A stretch of DNA of 64,000 bases from Klebsiella huaxiensis (GCF_003261575.2 NZ_CP036175.1:5952001-6016000); one strand, 5' to 3'; shown: positions 46,734 to 56,825, counted from the stretch's first letter. The notes: a model not told the origin generated them from the letters alone. Numbers and translations: made by a program.

Positions 46734-47738
46734 TTAAATAAGAGACTGCGTCTCAGCGAAGCCGAAACGGATATTTGCACACTGTACGGCCTGTGCTGCC
46801 GCGCCTTTCAGCAGGTTATCTTCCGCCGCCACAACGATGATGTGTTCATCCTGGACAGCAAAACCGATATCACAGAATGGCAGACCCACGACATTTTTCA
46901 ATGCGGGCATGCCCTTATCATATAAACGCACCAGCGGTTTTTTCGCATAGGCCTGCTGGAACGCTGCTGCGACCTGCTCTTTGCTCACGCCATGCTTCAG
47001 GCGGCAGGTGATGGTTTCCAGAATTCCACGCTTAAAGTTGCCCAGATGCGGGGTAAAAATAACGTCAGCCCCCAGATGAGTGGATATTTCAGGGTGATGG
47101 CGGTGGTTGAAGACGCCATAGGGCTGCAGGCTGACTTCACAGAAACTGTTGCCGATGGAAGCCTTACGCCCGGCACCGCTCACGCCGCTGGTCGCATTGA
47201 TCACCGGCCACTGGTTAAGATCTAACAGGTCCGCGTCGATCAGCGGTTTCAACGACAGCTGAGCCGCCGTCGGGTAGCAACCCGGCACCGCAATCAGATT
47301 CGCCTCTTTCAGCTTATCGACATTCCACTCGGCCAGGCCGTAAACCGCCTGCTCCAGCAGCTCAGGGTGCTGGTGAGTGAAACCATAATATCTTTCGTAG
47401 AAAGCGCCATCGTTAACGCGGAACGCCCCGGAAAGATCGAACACCACGCAACCTGCCGCGAGAAACTGCGGCGCCAGGTCATGGCTCACTTCGTGGGCGG
47501 TAGCGAGAAAAACGATATCGACCCCAGCGCTAAACTCGCTAATATCGGACATCGGCTGCAGTGGCAGGTCAACAATCCCTTTTAGCTGCGGATGCAAATC
47601 GGAAACTAATTTTCCCGCATCATTGCTTTGCGCGGAGACCGTCAAAGCGGTTATGGTCATATGAGGATGGCGATTTACATAGGCCACTAGCTCTGCGCCG
47701 GCATAACCGCTGGCGCCCACAATCAGCGTGTTCAACAT
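46734..47738 (-). CDS. argC: N-acetyl-gamma-glutamyl-phosphate reductase
   Basis: A 334-residue NADPH enzyme. Rossmann start LIVGASGYAGAELV and the catalytic Cys in VPGCYPTAAQL. Third step of arginine synthesis, first gene of argCBH; divergent from argE. Confidence 0.98.
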   Translation of the reverse strand: MLNTLIVGASGYAGAELVAYVNRHPHMTITALTVSAQSNDAGKLVSDLHPQLKGIVDLPLQPMSDISEFSAGVDIVFLATAHEVSHDLAPQFLAAGCVVFDLSGAFRVNDGAFYERYYGFTHQHPELLEQAVYGLAEWNVDKLKEANLIAVPGCYPTAAQLSLKPLIDADLLDLNQWPVINATSGVSGAGRKASIGNSFCEVSLQPYGVFNHRHHPEISTHLGADVIFTPHLGNFKRGILETITCRLKHGVSKEQVAAAFQQAYAKKPLVRLYDKGMPALKNVVGLPFCDIGFAVQDEHIIVVAAEDNLLKGAAAQAVQCANIRFGFAETQSLI

Positions 47739-47857
47739 TGGGGCTCTTCACCTTCTTGCTTACGTATATTTGCTCTGGAAGACCGTTGCCTTCCCCACCC
47801 TGTTAAGCCGCAAGAACATCATCCCTACATTAAATAGGTTTTCTTAGGCTCAGTGAT

Positions 47858-47896
47858 AATGTATTTTTATTCATAAATAATGCATGAATATTGATA
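47858..47896. promoter_or_regulatory. Pair of ARG boxes between argC and argE
   Basis: Two 18-bp AT-rich boxes, 47858-47875 (AATGTATTTTTATTCATA) and 47879-47896 (AATGCATGAATATTGATA), separated by 3 bp, the standard ArgR hexamer layout. They would repress argE and argCBH with arginine. Confidence 0.85.
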
Positions 47897-47922
47897 CTAT
47901 CATGACCCGAGGTGTGTCAACA

Positions 47923-49074
47923 ATGAAAAACAATTTACCGCCCTTTATCGAGATTTACCGCGCATTGATCGCCACACCTTCCATCAGCGCAACCGAAGAG
48001 GCGCTGGATCAAAGCAATGAGTCTTTAATCAATTTACTGGCAGGCTGGTTCCGCGATATTGGCTTTAACGTTGAAGTTCAACCGGTGCCGGGTACACGCA
48101 ATAAATTCAATCTGCTGGCCAGTACCGGCAACGGTGCTGGCGGCCTGCTGCTAGCCGGGCATACTGATACCGTCCCGTTTGATGATGGTCGCTGGACTCG
48201 CGACCCCTTCACCCTGACCGAGCACGACAACAAACTTTACGGCCTTGGCACCGCGGATATGAAAGGCTTCTTCGCTTTTATTCTCGATGCTTTGCGCGAT
48301 GTTGACGTCACTAAGCTGAAAAAGCCGCTCTATATTCTGGCAACAGCCGATGAAGAGACCAGCATGGCCGGTGCCCGCTACTTCGCCGAAACCACCCAGC
48401 TGCGACCGGATTGCGCCATTATCGGCGAACCTACGTCACTGCAGCCGGTGCGGGCGCACAAAGGCCACATGTCCAACGCGGTTCGCGTCCAGGGGCAATC
48501 CGGCCACTCCAGCGACCCGGCACGCGGCGTCAACGCCATTGAGCTGATGCACGATGCCATTGGTCGCATCATGCAGCTGCGCGACGACTTAAAAGAGCGT
48601 TATCACTACGCTGCGTTTACTGTCCCGTACCCCACACTTAACCTCGGAGCCATTCACGGCGGCGATGCCTCAAACCGCATCTGCGCCTGCTGTGAACTGC
48701 ATATGGATATTCGCCCGCTGCCCGGAATGACGCTCAACGATCTTAACGGACTTCTGGAAGAAGCGCTGGCACCGGTAAGCGAACGCTGGCCTGGACGTCT
48801 GACCGTTTCCGAACTGCATCCGCCGATCCCCGGCTACGAATGCCCGCCGGACCATAAACTGGTTGAGGTGGTGGAGAAACTGCTCGGCGCACAAACCGAA
48901 GTGGTGAACTACTGTACGGAAGCGCCATTTATTCAGACCCTCTGCCCAACGCTGGTATTAGGCCCAGGTTCTATCAATCAGGCCCACCAGCCGGATGAGT
49001 ACCTGGAAACGCGCTTTATTAAGCCGACCCGAGAGCTTATCACTCAGGTGGTCCACCATTTCTGCTGGCATTAA
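47923..49074 (+). CDS. argE: N-acetylornithine deacetylase
   Basis: A 383-residue M20-family metallohydrolase, E. coli length. Metal ligands in LAGHTDTVPF, GTADMKGF and TADEETSMAG. Removes acetyl from N-acetylornithine. ATG 47923 gives MKNNLPPFIEIY as in E. coli. Confidence 0.98.
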   Translation: MKNNLPPFIEIYRALIATPSISATEEALDQSNESLINLLAGWFRDIGFNVEVQPVPGTRNKFNLLASTGNGAGGLLLAGHTDTVPFDDGRWTRDPFTLTEHDNKLYGLGTADMKGFFAFILDALRDVDVTKLKKPLYILATADEETSMAGARYFAETTQLRPDCAIIGEPTSLQPVRAHKGHMSNAVRVQGQSGHSSDPARGVNAIELMHDAIGRIMQLRDDLKERYHYAAFTVPYPTLNLGAIHGGDASNRICACCELHMDIRPLPGMTLNDLNGLLEEALAPVSERWPGRLTVSELHPPIPGYECPPDHKLVEVVEKLLGAQTEVVNYCTEAPFIQTLCPTLVLGPGSINQAHQPDEYLETRFIKPTRELITQVVHHFCWH

Positions 49075-49330
49075 AAACGCGCATTCTTCCGCTCTTTTTC
49101 ATCGGAGCGGGAGAGTGACAATTATCACATTTTCATAAGCAACACTTATCAAGCGACCTCTGAGTTAAATTTCGCAAATTGCCGCTATTTATTCGTTTGC
49201 TGAAGCGATTTCGCAACAATTGACGTGGGGGTTTTTACGTGGCTTTATAAAAGACGGTTGCTTATCCACTGCTCAAATTATCGAGCGCCGGATATAACAA
49301 AATAAAATGAGATGGGGTGTCTGGGGTAAC

Positions 49331-51982
49331 ATGAACGAACAATATTCCGCTTTGCGTAGTAATGTCAGTATGCTCGGTAAGGTGCTGGGCGACACCATCA
49401 AGGATGCGCTGGGAGAAAACATTCTTGATCGTGTCGAAACTATCCGTAAGTTGTCCAAATCTTCTCGCGCAGGCAATGAAGCCAACCGCCAGGAGCTGCT
49501 CACCACGCTGCAAAACTTGTCCAACGACGAGCTGCTGCCAGTGGCGCGCGCCTTCAGCCAGTTTCTGAACCTGGCGAATACCGCTGAGCAATACCACAGC
49601 ATTTCGCCAAAGGGCGAAGCGGCTAGCAATCCGGAAGTGATTGCTCGTACCCTGAGAAAGCTCAAAGACCAACCCAATCTCAACGAAGACATTATTAAAA
49701 AAGCGGTGGAGTCCCTGTCTCTGGAGCTGGTTTTAACCGCTCACCCAACCGAGATCACCCGCCGTACCCTGATCCACAAAATGGGTGAAATTAACAACTG
49801 CCTGAAACAGCTTGATAACAACGATATTGCTGACTATGAACGCCATCAGTTCATGCGCCGCCTGCGCCAGCTGATTGCCCAGTCGTGGCATACCGATGAA
49901 ATCCGTAAGCACCGCCCCTCCCCGGTTGATGAAGCCAAATGGGGCTTCGCGGTCGTTGAAAATAGCCTGTGGGAAGGCGTGCCGAACTACCTGCGCGAAC
50001 TGAACGAACAGCTGGAAGCCAACCTCAACTATCGGTTACCGGTCGATTTTGTCCCGGTTCGTTTTACCTCCTGGATGGGGGGTGACCGCGACGGCAACCC
50101 AAACGTGACCGCCGATATTACCCGCCACGTCCTGCTGCTTAGCCGCTGGAAAGCGACCGATCTGTTCCTGAAAGATATCCAGCTGCTGATTTCCGAGCTG
50201 TCGATGGTCGAGTGCACTGATGAGCTGCGTGAACTGGCAGGCGCGGAAGGCGCACAGGAACCCTATCGTTACCTGATGAAAAAGCTGCGTACGCAGTTGA
50301 TGGAAACCCAGGCCTGGCTGGAAGCGCGCCTGAAAGGGCAGAGACTCCCGAAACCAGCAGGTCTGCTCACGCAAAATGAACAGCTGTGGGAACCGCTTTA
50401 CGCCTGCTATCAATCACTACAAGCCTGCGGCATGGGCATCATCGCCAACGGCGAGCTGCTGGATACTCTGCGTCGCGTAAAAGCCTTTGGCGTACCGCTG
50501 GTGCGTATCGATATCCGCCAGGAAAGTACCCGTCATACCGAAGCCCTGGGCGAGATGACCCGCTATCTCGGCATCGGCGATTATGAAAGCTGGTCGGAAG
50601 CCGACAAACAGGCCTTCCTGATCCGCGAACTGAACTCCAAACGTCCCCTGCTGCCGCGTCAGTGGGAGCCGAGCGAAGAAACTCGCGAAGTGCTTGAAAC
50701 CTGCAAAGTGATCGCCGAAGCGCCGCGCGGTTCCATTGCCGCCTACGTGATTTCGATGGCGAAAACGCCGTCTGACGTGCTGGCGGTACATCTGCTGCTC
50801 AAAGAGGCCGGTATCGGCTTCGCGCTGCCGGTCGCCCCGCTATTCGAAACCCTGGATGACCTGAACAACGCCGACGACGTCATGACCCAGTTGCTGAATA
50901 TCGACTGGTATCGCGGCTTTATTCAGGGCAAGCAGATGGTCATGATTGGCTACTCTGACTCGGCAAAAGATGCGGGCGTAATGGCCGCATCCTGGGCGCA
51001 GTATCAGGCGCAGGATGCCTTAATCAAGACCTGTGAGAAAGCCGGTATTGAGCTCACGCTGTTCCATGGTCGCGGCGGTTCTATCGGTCGTGGCGGCGCT
51101 CCGGCTCATGCGGCTCTGCTCTCTCAGCCTCCAGGAAGCCTGAAAGGTGGCCTGCGCGTCACTGAACAGGGCGAGATGATCCGCTTCAAATATGGCCTAC
51201 CGGAAATCACCATCAGCAGCCTGTCGCTCTATACCAGTGCGATTCTGGAAGCCAACCTGCTGCCGCCGCCGGAGCCAAAACCACAATGGCGCGATATCAT
51301 GGCCGAGCTGTCCGACGTCTCCTGCGAGATGTACCGCGGCTACGTACGTGAAAATAAAGACTTTGTTCCTTACTTCCGCTCCGCAACACCGGAGCAGGAA
51401 TTGGGCAAACTGCCGCTGGGATCGCGTCCGGCGAAACGTCGCCCGACCGGCGGCGTTGAGTCACTGCGTGCGATCCCGTGGATCTTCGCATGGACGCAAA
51501 ACCGTCTGATGCTGCCCGCCTGGCTGGGTGCCGGTGCGGCGCTGCAAAAAGTCGTCGAAGGCGGCAAGCAGAGCGAGCTGGAAAGCATGTGTCGCGACTG
51601 GCCGTTCTTCTCTACTCGCCTCGGCATGCTGGAGATGGTCTATTCGAAAGCGGACCTGTGGTTGGCAGAATATTACGATCAGCGCCTGGTGAAACCTGAG
51701 CTGTGGAAGTTAGGTACAGAACTGCGCGAACTGCTGTCTGCTGATATCGATGTGGTGCTGGCAATTGCCAACGACTCCCACCTGATGGCCGATCTGCCGT
51801 GGATCGCTGAGTCAATCCAGTTGCGTAACATCTATACTGACCCGCTGAACGTACTCCAGGCCGAACTGCTGCATCGTTCACGTCTGGCGGAAGAGAAAGG
51901 TGAAAAACCGGATCCTCGCGTTGAGCAAGCGCTGATGGTAACCATTGCAGGCGTTGCGGCAGGTATGCGCAACACCGGCTAA
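49331..51982 (+). CDS. ppc: Phosphoenolpyruvate carboxylase
   Basis: An 883-residue protein, E. coli length. Catalytic LTAHPTEITRR, MIGYSDSAKDAG and FHGRGGSIGRGG, C-terminal MRNTG. Carboxylates PEP to oxaloacetate. ATG 49331 gives MNEQYSALRSNV; an 8-residue longer frame is not the E. coli start. The 256 bases upstream hold its promoter, not resolved by eye. Confidence 0.98.
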   Translation: MNEQYSALRSNVSMLGKVLGDTIKDALGENILDRVETIRKLSKSSRAGNEANRQELLTTLQNLSNDELLPVARAFSQFLNLANTAEQYHSISPKGEAASNPEVIARTLRKLKDQPNLNEDIIKKAVESLSLELVLTAHPTEITRRTLIHKMGEINNCLKQLDNNDIADYERHQFMRRLRQLIAQSWHTDEIRKHRPSPVDEAKWGFAVVENSLWEGVPNYLRELNEQLEANLNYRLPVDFVPVRFTSWMGGDRDGNPNVTADITRHVLLLSRWKATDLFLKDIQLLISELSMVECTDELRELAGAEGAQEPYRYLMKKLRTQLMETQAWLEARLKGQRLPKPAGLLTQNEQLWEPLYACYQSLQACGMGIIANGELLDTLRRVKAFGVPLVRIDIRQESTRHTEALGEMTRYLGIGDYESWSEADKQAFLIRELNSKRPLLPRQWEPSEETREVLETCKVIAEAPRGSIAAYVISMAKTPSDVLAVHLLLKEAGIGFALPVAPLFETLDDLNNADDVMTQLLNIDWYRGFIQGKQMVMIGYSDSAKDAGVMAASWAQYQAQDALIKTCEKAGIELTLFHGRGGSIGRGGAPAHAALLSQPPGSLKGGLRVTEQGEMIRFKYGLPEITISSLSLYTSAILEANLLPPPEPKPQWRDIMAELSDVSCEMYRGYVRENKDFVPYFRSATPEQELGKLPLGSRPAKRRPTGGVESLRAIPWIFAWTQNRLMLPAWLGAGAALQKVVEGGKQSELESMCRDWPFFSTRLGMLEMVYSKADLWLAEYYDQRLVKPELWKLGTELRELLSADIDVVLAIANDSHLMADLPWIAESIQLRNIYTDPLNVLQAELLHRSRLAEEKGEKPDPRVEQALMVTIAGVAAGMRNTG

Positions 51983-51985
51983 TTT

Positions 51986-52086
51986 GCCGGACGCGGTATC
52001 CCCGGAGGCGGCGCGCTGCGCCTGTCCGGGCTACCAGCCCGCAAACGGTAGTTAACCTGTAGCCCGGTCAGCGCAGCGCCACCGGG
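51986..52086. repeat. REP/BIME-like element after ppc
   Basis: Two palindromic units: GCCGGACGCGG...GCGCCTGTCCGGGC and TAGCCCGGTCAGCGCAGCGC followed by CACCGGG, in the style of enterobacterial REP sequences. Confidence 0.7.
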
Positions 52087-52094
52087 AAAAACTG

Positions 52095-52131
52095 TAGCTC
52101 CGGTAAGCATCACGTTTACCGGAGCTATTTT
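52095..52131. terminator. Terminator between ppc and zinT
   Basis: TAGCTCCGGTAA and TTACCGGAGCTA around a 9-base loop, followed by TTTTT on the plus strand. Serves converging ppc and zinT. Confidence 0.85.
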
Positions 52132-52133
52132 TA

Positions 52134-52781
52134 TTAATGGTGCAGCATCTCGTCAACAATCTGCTCTTTATGCAGCGCATAAGGATAATAGGTTGGCCAG
52201 TTATCCATCTCTTTCAGCAACGCTTCCTGCGACTCATTGCCCATAAAGATATGGAAATGCTGAGACTTACGCGGCGCGATAGTGTGGTCGCTGAACTGAA
52301 CAAATTTCGGCGCTTTTGAATCCGCCTGTGAGCATTCGAACAGGTAGCGCACACCTTTCTTACCGGATGCGTAAGTCAGAATTTTATAGCCAGAATACGT
52401 GTATTTGCAGGCATTGACGGTTTTCCCAACGTGAAACTCCATCACATTATCTTCGATACCAATCTGGTCCACATCGGTGGCATATCCCTTCTTATAATAT
52501 TCCCGATATTCGGCCACACTTTTACCCGCTTTTTTGGCCTTCTGTTCGAGCACAGGATCCAAATCGCCGTTCAGCAGATAGGGGTTAACCGACTGCCAGA
52601 TACCATCCCAATCGCTTAACGCTCTGTCTTTTACATCCTGATCGGCAAAAATACCTTCACTCGCCTTTTGCTCCGCCTCAGTTAATGCAGGCCCATGGCT
52701 ATGGTGGCCGTGGGCAAAGGCCTGGCTGCCTGCCAGTAACATGCTGATACCAAGCGCAAGGGCGGTAATCTTTTTGGTCAT
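52134..52781 (-). CDS. zinT: Periplasmic zinc/cadmium-binding protein ZinT (YodA)
   Basis: A 215-residue protein with a signal peptide of about 23 residues (MTKKITALALGISMLLAGSQ then AFA) followed by the metal-binding HGHHSHGP. C-terminal HFHIFMGNES and DNWPTYYPY match the lipocalin-like ZinT domain. It passes zinc to ZnuA under zinc limitation. ATG 52781 gives a proper signal peptide. A Zur box lies just upstream. In E. coli zinT is elsewhere, so this is an extra gene between ppc and yijO. Confidence 0.93.
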   Translation of the reverse strand: MTKKITALALGISMLLAGSQAFAHGHHSHGPALTEAEQKASEGIFADQDVKDRALSDWDGIWQSVNPYLLNGDLDPVLEQKAKKAGKSVAEYREYYKKGYATDVDQIGIEDNVMEFHVGKTVNACKYTYSGYKILTYASGKKGVRYLFECSQADSKAPKFVQFSDHTIAPRKSQHFHIFMGNESQEALLKEMDNWPTYYPYALHKEQIVDEMLHH

Positions 52782-52808
52782 TACTCTCTCCTGAGTTAAC
52801 GTTTGCAA

Positions 52809-52833
52809 TGATATGTTACGATATAACATATCA
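52809..52833. promoter_or_regulatory. Zur operator of zinT
   Basis: A palindrome with perfect 10-bp arms TGATATGTTA and TAACATATCA around CGATA, matching the Zur consensus. Confidence 0.88.
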
Positions 52834-52932
52834 ATTAAATCTTACAATACCCTTCGCAGAAAAACCGCTCGGCTTTTCCCTCTGTCAATTTGTTAGGTAT
52901 GATGAAAAGAGAGCGCGCTATGCGGAGCAAGA

Positions 52933-53796
52933 ATGGATATCGACATCAATCAGGCCATTGATTCTTTTATTAAAGACCCGGCAGTCATCGGGAAGGTCCG
53001 CTTTTCCACAGAAGGCAGACCGGCTTCAGAGAAAGCCGTGAGCGTCGATTTTCCGCGCCTCGAAATCATGCTTGAAGGGCAGGTCCGCGATCCAGCGGTT
53101 AAGGCCGACCCAGCCCAACTCACGCCACACGATGTGTTGTACATTCCTGCTGGTGGATGGAATGACCCACAATGGCTGATGCCCTCGACTCTGTTAACCA
53201 TCTTATTTGGTAAGCAGCAGTTGGAATTCGTCCTGCGCAGCTGGGACGGCAGCGCGCTTAACGTGCTGGATAAACAGCAAGTTCCCCGCCGTGGCCCTCG
53301 AGTGGGATCTTTTCTGCTCCAGGCGCTCAATGAAATGCAGATGCAGCCGCAGGAGCAGCATACGGCCCGCTGTATTGTCATCAGCCTGCTCAGCCACTGC
53401 GCCGATCTGCTGGGGAGCCAGGTGCAAACCTCCTCACGCAGCCAGGCGCTTTTTGAAGCGATTCGTAAATATATCGATGCCCGCTTTGCCGACCCTTTAA
53501 CCCGGGAGTCGGTGGCGCAGGAGTTTTATCTCTCACCAAACTATCTTTCACATTTGTTTCAGAAATGCGGGCCAATGGGTTTTAACGAATACCTGAACCA
53601 CATTCGCCTGGAGCAGGCCAGAATGTTGTTAAAAGGCCACGATATGAAGGTCAAAGATATCGCCCACGCCTGCGGTTTCGCCGACAGCAACTACTTCTGC
53701 CGCCTGTTTCGCAAGAACACCGAACGCTCACCATCAGAGTATCGCCGCCAGTATCATAGCCAGCTCACGGAAAAAACATCACCTGCAAAAAACTAG
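52933..53796 (+). CDS. yijO: AraC-family regulator YijO
   Basis: A 287-residue protein (E. coli YijO 283) with an N-terminal cupin-like domain (LPRLEIMLEGQV-type region, about residues 30-150) and two C-terminal helix-turn-helices (about 190-280; SPNYLSHLFQKCGPMGFNEY and IAHACGFADSNYFCRLFRK). Its E. coli counterpart lies beside the frw/pfl genes. Target unknown; the fsaB-gldA-glycyl radical block downstream is a reasonable guess. Confidence 0.85.
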   Translation: MDIDINQAIDSFIKDPAVIGKVRFSTEGRPASEKAVSVDFPRLEIMLEGQVRDPAVKADPAQLTPHDVLYIPAGGWNDPQWLMPSTLLTILFGKQQLEFVLRSWDGSALNVLDKQQVPRRGPRVGSFLLQALNEMQMQPQEQHTARCIVISLLSHCADLLGSQVQTSSRSQALFEAIRKYIDARFADPLTRESVAQEFYLSPNYLSHLFQKCGPMGFNEYLNHIRLEQARMLLKGHDMKVKDIAHACGFADSNYFCRLFRKNTERSPSEYRRQYHSQLTEKTSPAKN

Positions 53797-53865
53797 ATTT
53801 TTGTGTGTTAAGCCTGACTTTTGTACGCTATTTTTTGCTTGAATTGCCCCACAACACGGGATAAA

Positions 53866-53881
53866 CGTGATCTAAATCACC
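53866..53881. promoter_or_regulatory. crp site: CRP-cAMP site upstream of fsaB
   Basis: CGTGATCTAAATCACC, a near-consensus CRP palindrome 120 bases before the fsaB start. Confidence 0.65.
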
Positions 53882-54001
53882 CTTAATAGCAATGCGTACA
53901 TTTATCCAGTATTTGGCAAATTTGTCATCTGGCGACCCTTCATGTGAAAGCCGTATTCTTACCTCAACGACACTATCGAATTAAGCATTGAGGAAAGTAC
54001 T

Positions 54002-54664
54002 ATGGAACTCTATCTGGACACCGCAAACGTAGCCGAAGTTGAACGCCTGGCACGTATCTACCCGCTGGCTGGCGTTACCACCAACCCAAGCATTATCGCC
54101 GCTGGCAAAGCCTCGGTTTGGGACGTACTACCGCGCTTGCAAAAAGCCGTCGGTCCGGAAGGTATTTTGTTCGCTCAGACTATGAGCCGCGACGCTCAGG
54201 GGATGGTTGAAGAAGCTAAACGTCTGAGCAACGCCGTTCCCGGCATCGTGGTCAAAATCCCGGTGACCGCTGAAGGCCTTGCCGCTATCAAGCTACTGAA
54301 AAAAGAAGGTATCACTACCCTGGGTACCGCCGTCTACAGCGCCTCTCAGGGCCTACTGGCCGCGCTGGCGGGTGCCAAATATGTTGCCCCTTATGTGAAC
54401 CGCGTCGACGCCCAGGGCGGTGACGGCATTCGCACGGTGCAGGAGCTGCAATCCCTACTGGAAATGCACGCGCCGGAAAGCAAAGTGCTGGCCGCCAGCT
54501 TCAAAACCCCACGCCAGGCGCTGGATTGCCTGTTAGCCGGTTGCGAAGCTATCACCCTTCCGTTAGACGTAGCGCAACAAATGCTCGGCACCCCTGCGGT
54601 AGAGTCAGCTATTGAGAAGTTTGAGCAGGACTGGAATAACGCTTTTGGAACTCTGAACCTGTAA
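54002..54664 (+). CDS. fsaB: Fructose-6-phosphate aldolase FsaB (TalC)
   Basis: A 220-residue transaldolase-family protein, E. coli length. Schiff-base Lys85 in GIVVKIPVTAEG. The start MELYLDTANVAEVERLARI and TTNPS are typical. Cleaves fructose 6-phosphate or 1-deoxy-type ketose phosphates to glyceraldehyde 3-phosphate plus dihydroxyacetone or hydroxyacetone. Directly upstream of gldA, as in E. coli. TGAGGAAAG ribosome site. Confidence 0.96.
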   Translation: MELYLDTANVAEVERLARIYPLAGVTTNPSIIAAGKASVWDVLPRLQKAVGPEGILFAQTMSRDAQGMVEEAKRLSNAVPGIVVKIPVTAEGLAAIKLLKKEGITTLGTAVYSASQGLLAALAGAKYVAPYVNRVDAQGGDGIRTVQELQSLLEMHAPESKVLAASFKTPRQALDCLLAGCEAITLPLDVAQQMLGTPAVESAIEKFEQDWNNAFGTLNL

Positions 54665-54720
54665 CCCGATCGGCGAGCCGCCCAGGGGGGTGGCATCACG
54701 GTCATCCAGGAGGAATAGAA

Positions 54721-55824
54721 ATGGATCGCATTATTCAATCACCCGGTAAGTATATTCAGGGCGCAGACGCAATTGCTCGCCTTGGAGGGTACCTCAAACC
54801 GCTGGCTGAACGCTGGCTTATCGTTGGCGATAAATTCGTACTTGGCTTTGCCGAAGAAAAATTGCGTAAAAGCCTGGCGGATGCCGGCCTGGTGGCCGAA
54901 ATCGCGCCGTTTGGCGGCGAATGCTCGCATAATGAAATCAATCGGTTACGCGATATTGCAGGCTCAGCTCAGTGTACCGCCGTGCTGGGAATTGGCGGCG
55001 GTAAGACGCTGGATACCGCGAAAGCATTAGCGCACTTTATGAATTTGCCGGTAGTTATTGCTCCGACGATTGCCTCCACCGATGCTCCGTGTAGCGCGCT
55101 CTCGGTTATCTATACCGATGACGGTGAATTTGATAGCTACCTGATGCTGCCGCGTAACCCGAATATGGTCATTGTCGATACGCAAATCGTTGCCGGAGCT
55201 CCGGCACGCCTGCTGGCAGCGGGCATCGGCGACGCGCTGGCGACCTGGTTTGAAGCGCGTGCATGCTCGCGTAGCGGCGCAACCACCATGGCAGGCGGCA
55301 AATGTACCCAGGCGGCGCTGGCGCTGGCCGAACTGTGCTACAACACGCTGATTGAAGAAGGTGAAAAAGCGATGCTGGCGGCGGAGCAGCATGTCGTCAC
55401 TCCGGCACTGGAACGCGTCGTTGAAGCCAATACCTACCTGAGCGGCGTCGGCTTTGAAAGCGGCGGCCTGGCGGCAGCACACGCTATCCACAACGGTCTG
55501 ACCGCCATTCCGGACGCTCACCACTACTATCACGGTGAGAAAGTGGCTTTTGGTACACTCACCCAGCTGGTACTGGAAAATGCCCCGGTGGAAGAGATTG
55601 AAACCGTAGCGGCGCTGTGCCACAGCGTTGGGTTGCCTATCACCCTGGCGCAGTTGGACATTAAAGCCGATATCCCAGGCAAAATGCGTACAGTAGCGCA
55701 AGCCGCCTGTGCAGAAGGCGAAACCATCCACAATATGCCTGGTGGTGCGACGCCGGATCAGGTCTATGCAGCGCTTCTGGTCGCCGACCAGTACGGTCAG
55801 CGTTTCCTGCAAGAGTGGGAATAA
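54721..55824 (+). CDS. gldA: Glycerol dehydrogenase
   Basis: A 367-residue iron/zinc alcohol dehydrogenase, E. coli length. NAD-binding GIGGGKTLDTAKA, metal ligands Asp in GIGDALATWFEA and His in AAHAIHNGL and YYHGEKVAFG. Interconverts glycerol and dihydroxyacetone, and also reduces hydroxyacetone to propanediol, which would fit an FsaB product. Strong AGGAGG site. Confidence 0.97.
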   Translation: MDRIIQSPGKYIQGADAIARLGGYLKPLAERWLIVGDKFVLGFAEEKLRKSLADAGLVAEIAPFGGECSHNEINRLRDIAGSAQCTAVLGIGGGKTLDTAKALAHFMNLPVVIAPTIASTDAPCSALSVIYTDDGEFDSYLMLPRNPNMVIVDTQIVAGAPARLLAAGIGDALATWFEARACSRSGATTMAGGKCTQAALALAELCYNTLIEEGEKAMLAAEQHVVTPALERVVEANTYLSGVGFESGGLAAAHAIHNGLTAIPDAHHYYHGEKVAFGTLTQLVLENAPVEEIETVAALCHSVGLPITLAQLDIKADIPGKMRTVAQAACAEGETIHNMPGGATPDQVYAALLVADQYGQRFLQEWE

Positions 55825-55831
55825 CCCCTCC

Positions 55832-55866
55832 ACACACCCGCTTTTGGCGGGTGTGTTCTTTTATGT
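55832..55866 (+). terminator. Terminator after gldA
   Basis: ACACACCCGC and GCGGGTGTGT around a 5-base loop, then TCTTTTATG. Separates fsaB-gldA from the DeoR gene. Confidence 0.85.
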
Positions 55867-55938
55867 TCTTTTTCCGCCCCATTGCCAGCCCAAACGATGT
55901 GCTTTATAGTGCGATTTTCCTCTGGGTGAGTCGTAAAT

Positions 55939-56709
55939 ATGCAATCATCAGATCGAAGAATGAGCATTTATGCCATTCTGCAACAGGACAAAAAAGTCGT
56001 CGTCAATGAGCTTGCCGAGAAATTCGGCGTCACCAAAATGACCATCCGCCGCGACCTTTCTTTCTTTGAAAAACAAGGTATTGTCAAAACCACCTACGGT
56101 GGAGCCTATCTCACCAGCGGAGCCAGCGTAGAGCCCAGCTTTCAGCTGAAATCGATACAAATGGTTGATGATAAGCATCTGATTGGCCAAAAAGCCGCCG
56201 AACTGGTCGAAGATGGCGACACGATTATTATCGACTGCGGGACCACGCCGCTGGCCCTCGCTCAGTTTATTTTCGATAAAAAAATCATGGTGATAACCAA
56301 CTCCGTTCCGGTAGTTAATCTGCTGAAAGGGAGAAAAAATATTAAGCTGATCGTGGCGCCCGGCGAGTATGAAGACGATACCCAGGGGATGATCTCTTTT
56401 AGCACCGCTGACTTCTATAGCAATATCCACGCCGATAAGGTTTTCCTCAGTACCCAGGGCATTAACGAACTGGGTGAATTGACGGTCCCCAAAATGACCG
56501 ATGCTCACGTAAAACAAGCGCTGATGCGGGCCGGACGGCAAAAAATCCTGCTGGCGGATAAAAGTAAATTCGGTCAAACCTTCCTCGCAGGCCACGCTCG
56601 TCTGGCAGACCTTGATCTCGTTATCAGCCAAACTGGCCTCCCTGCCGACATCCTTACGCAACTCAATAAACAAAACGTAGAACTTCTGCTGGCTGATAGC
56701 AGTCTCTGA
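55939..56709 (+). CDS. DeoR-family transcriptional repressor
   Basis: A 256-residue protein. N-terminal winged helix (about residues 5-60; VNELAEKFGVTKMTIRRDLSFF) with the DeoR signature, then a sugar-phosphate sensing domain with DTIIIDCGTTPLALAQF, FLSTQGINE and ILLADKSKFG. DeoR proteins sense phosphorylated sugars. It stands just before the glycyl radical enzyme gene in the same direction and is the likely local regulator of the cassette. Confidence 0.9.
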   Translation: MQSSDRRMSIYAILQQDKKVVVNELAEKFGVTKMTIRRDLSFFEKQGIVKTTYGGAYLTSGASVEPSFQLKSIQMVDDKHLIGQKAAELVEDGDTIIIDCGTTPLALAQFIFDKKIMVITNSVPVVNLLKGRKNIKLIVAPGEYEDDTQGMISFSTADFYSNIHADKVFLSTQGINELGELTVPKMTDAHVKQALMRAGRQKILLADKSKFGQTFLAGHARLADLDLVISQTGLPADILTQLNKQNVELLLADSSL

Positions 56710-56825
56710 CTTTCAGACGTCTGACAACAGGCGTCTGTGTTTTTTCACATTCTCAAAATGTTCTTTTGGTATCCTTTAAAGCATAAAGAAACAAAAAAGA
56801 TCATATTTAAGTTGACAAAAACACA

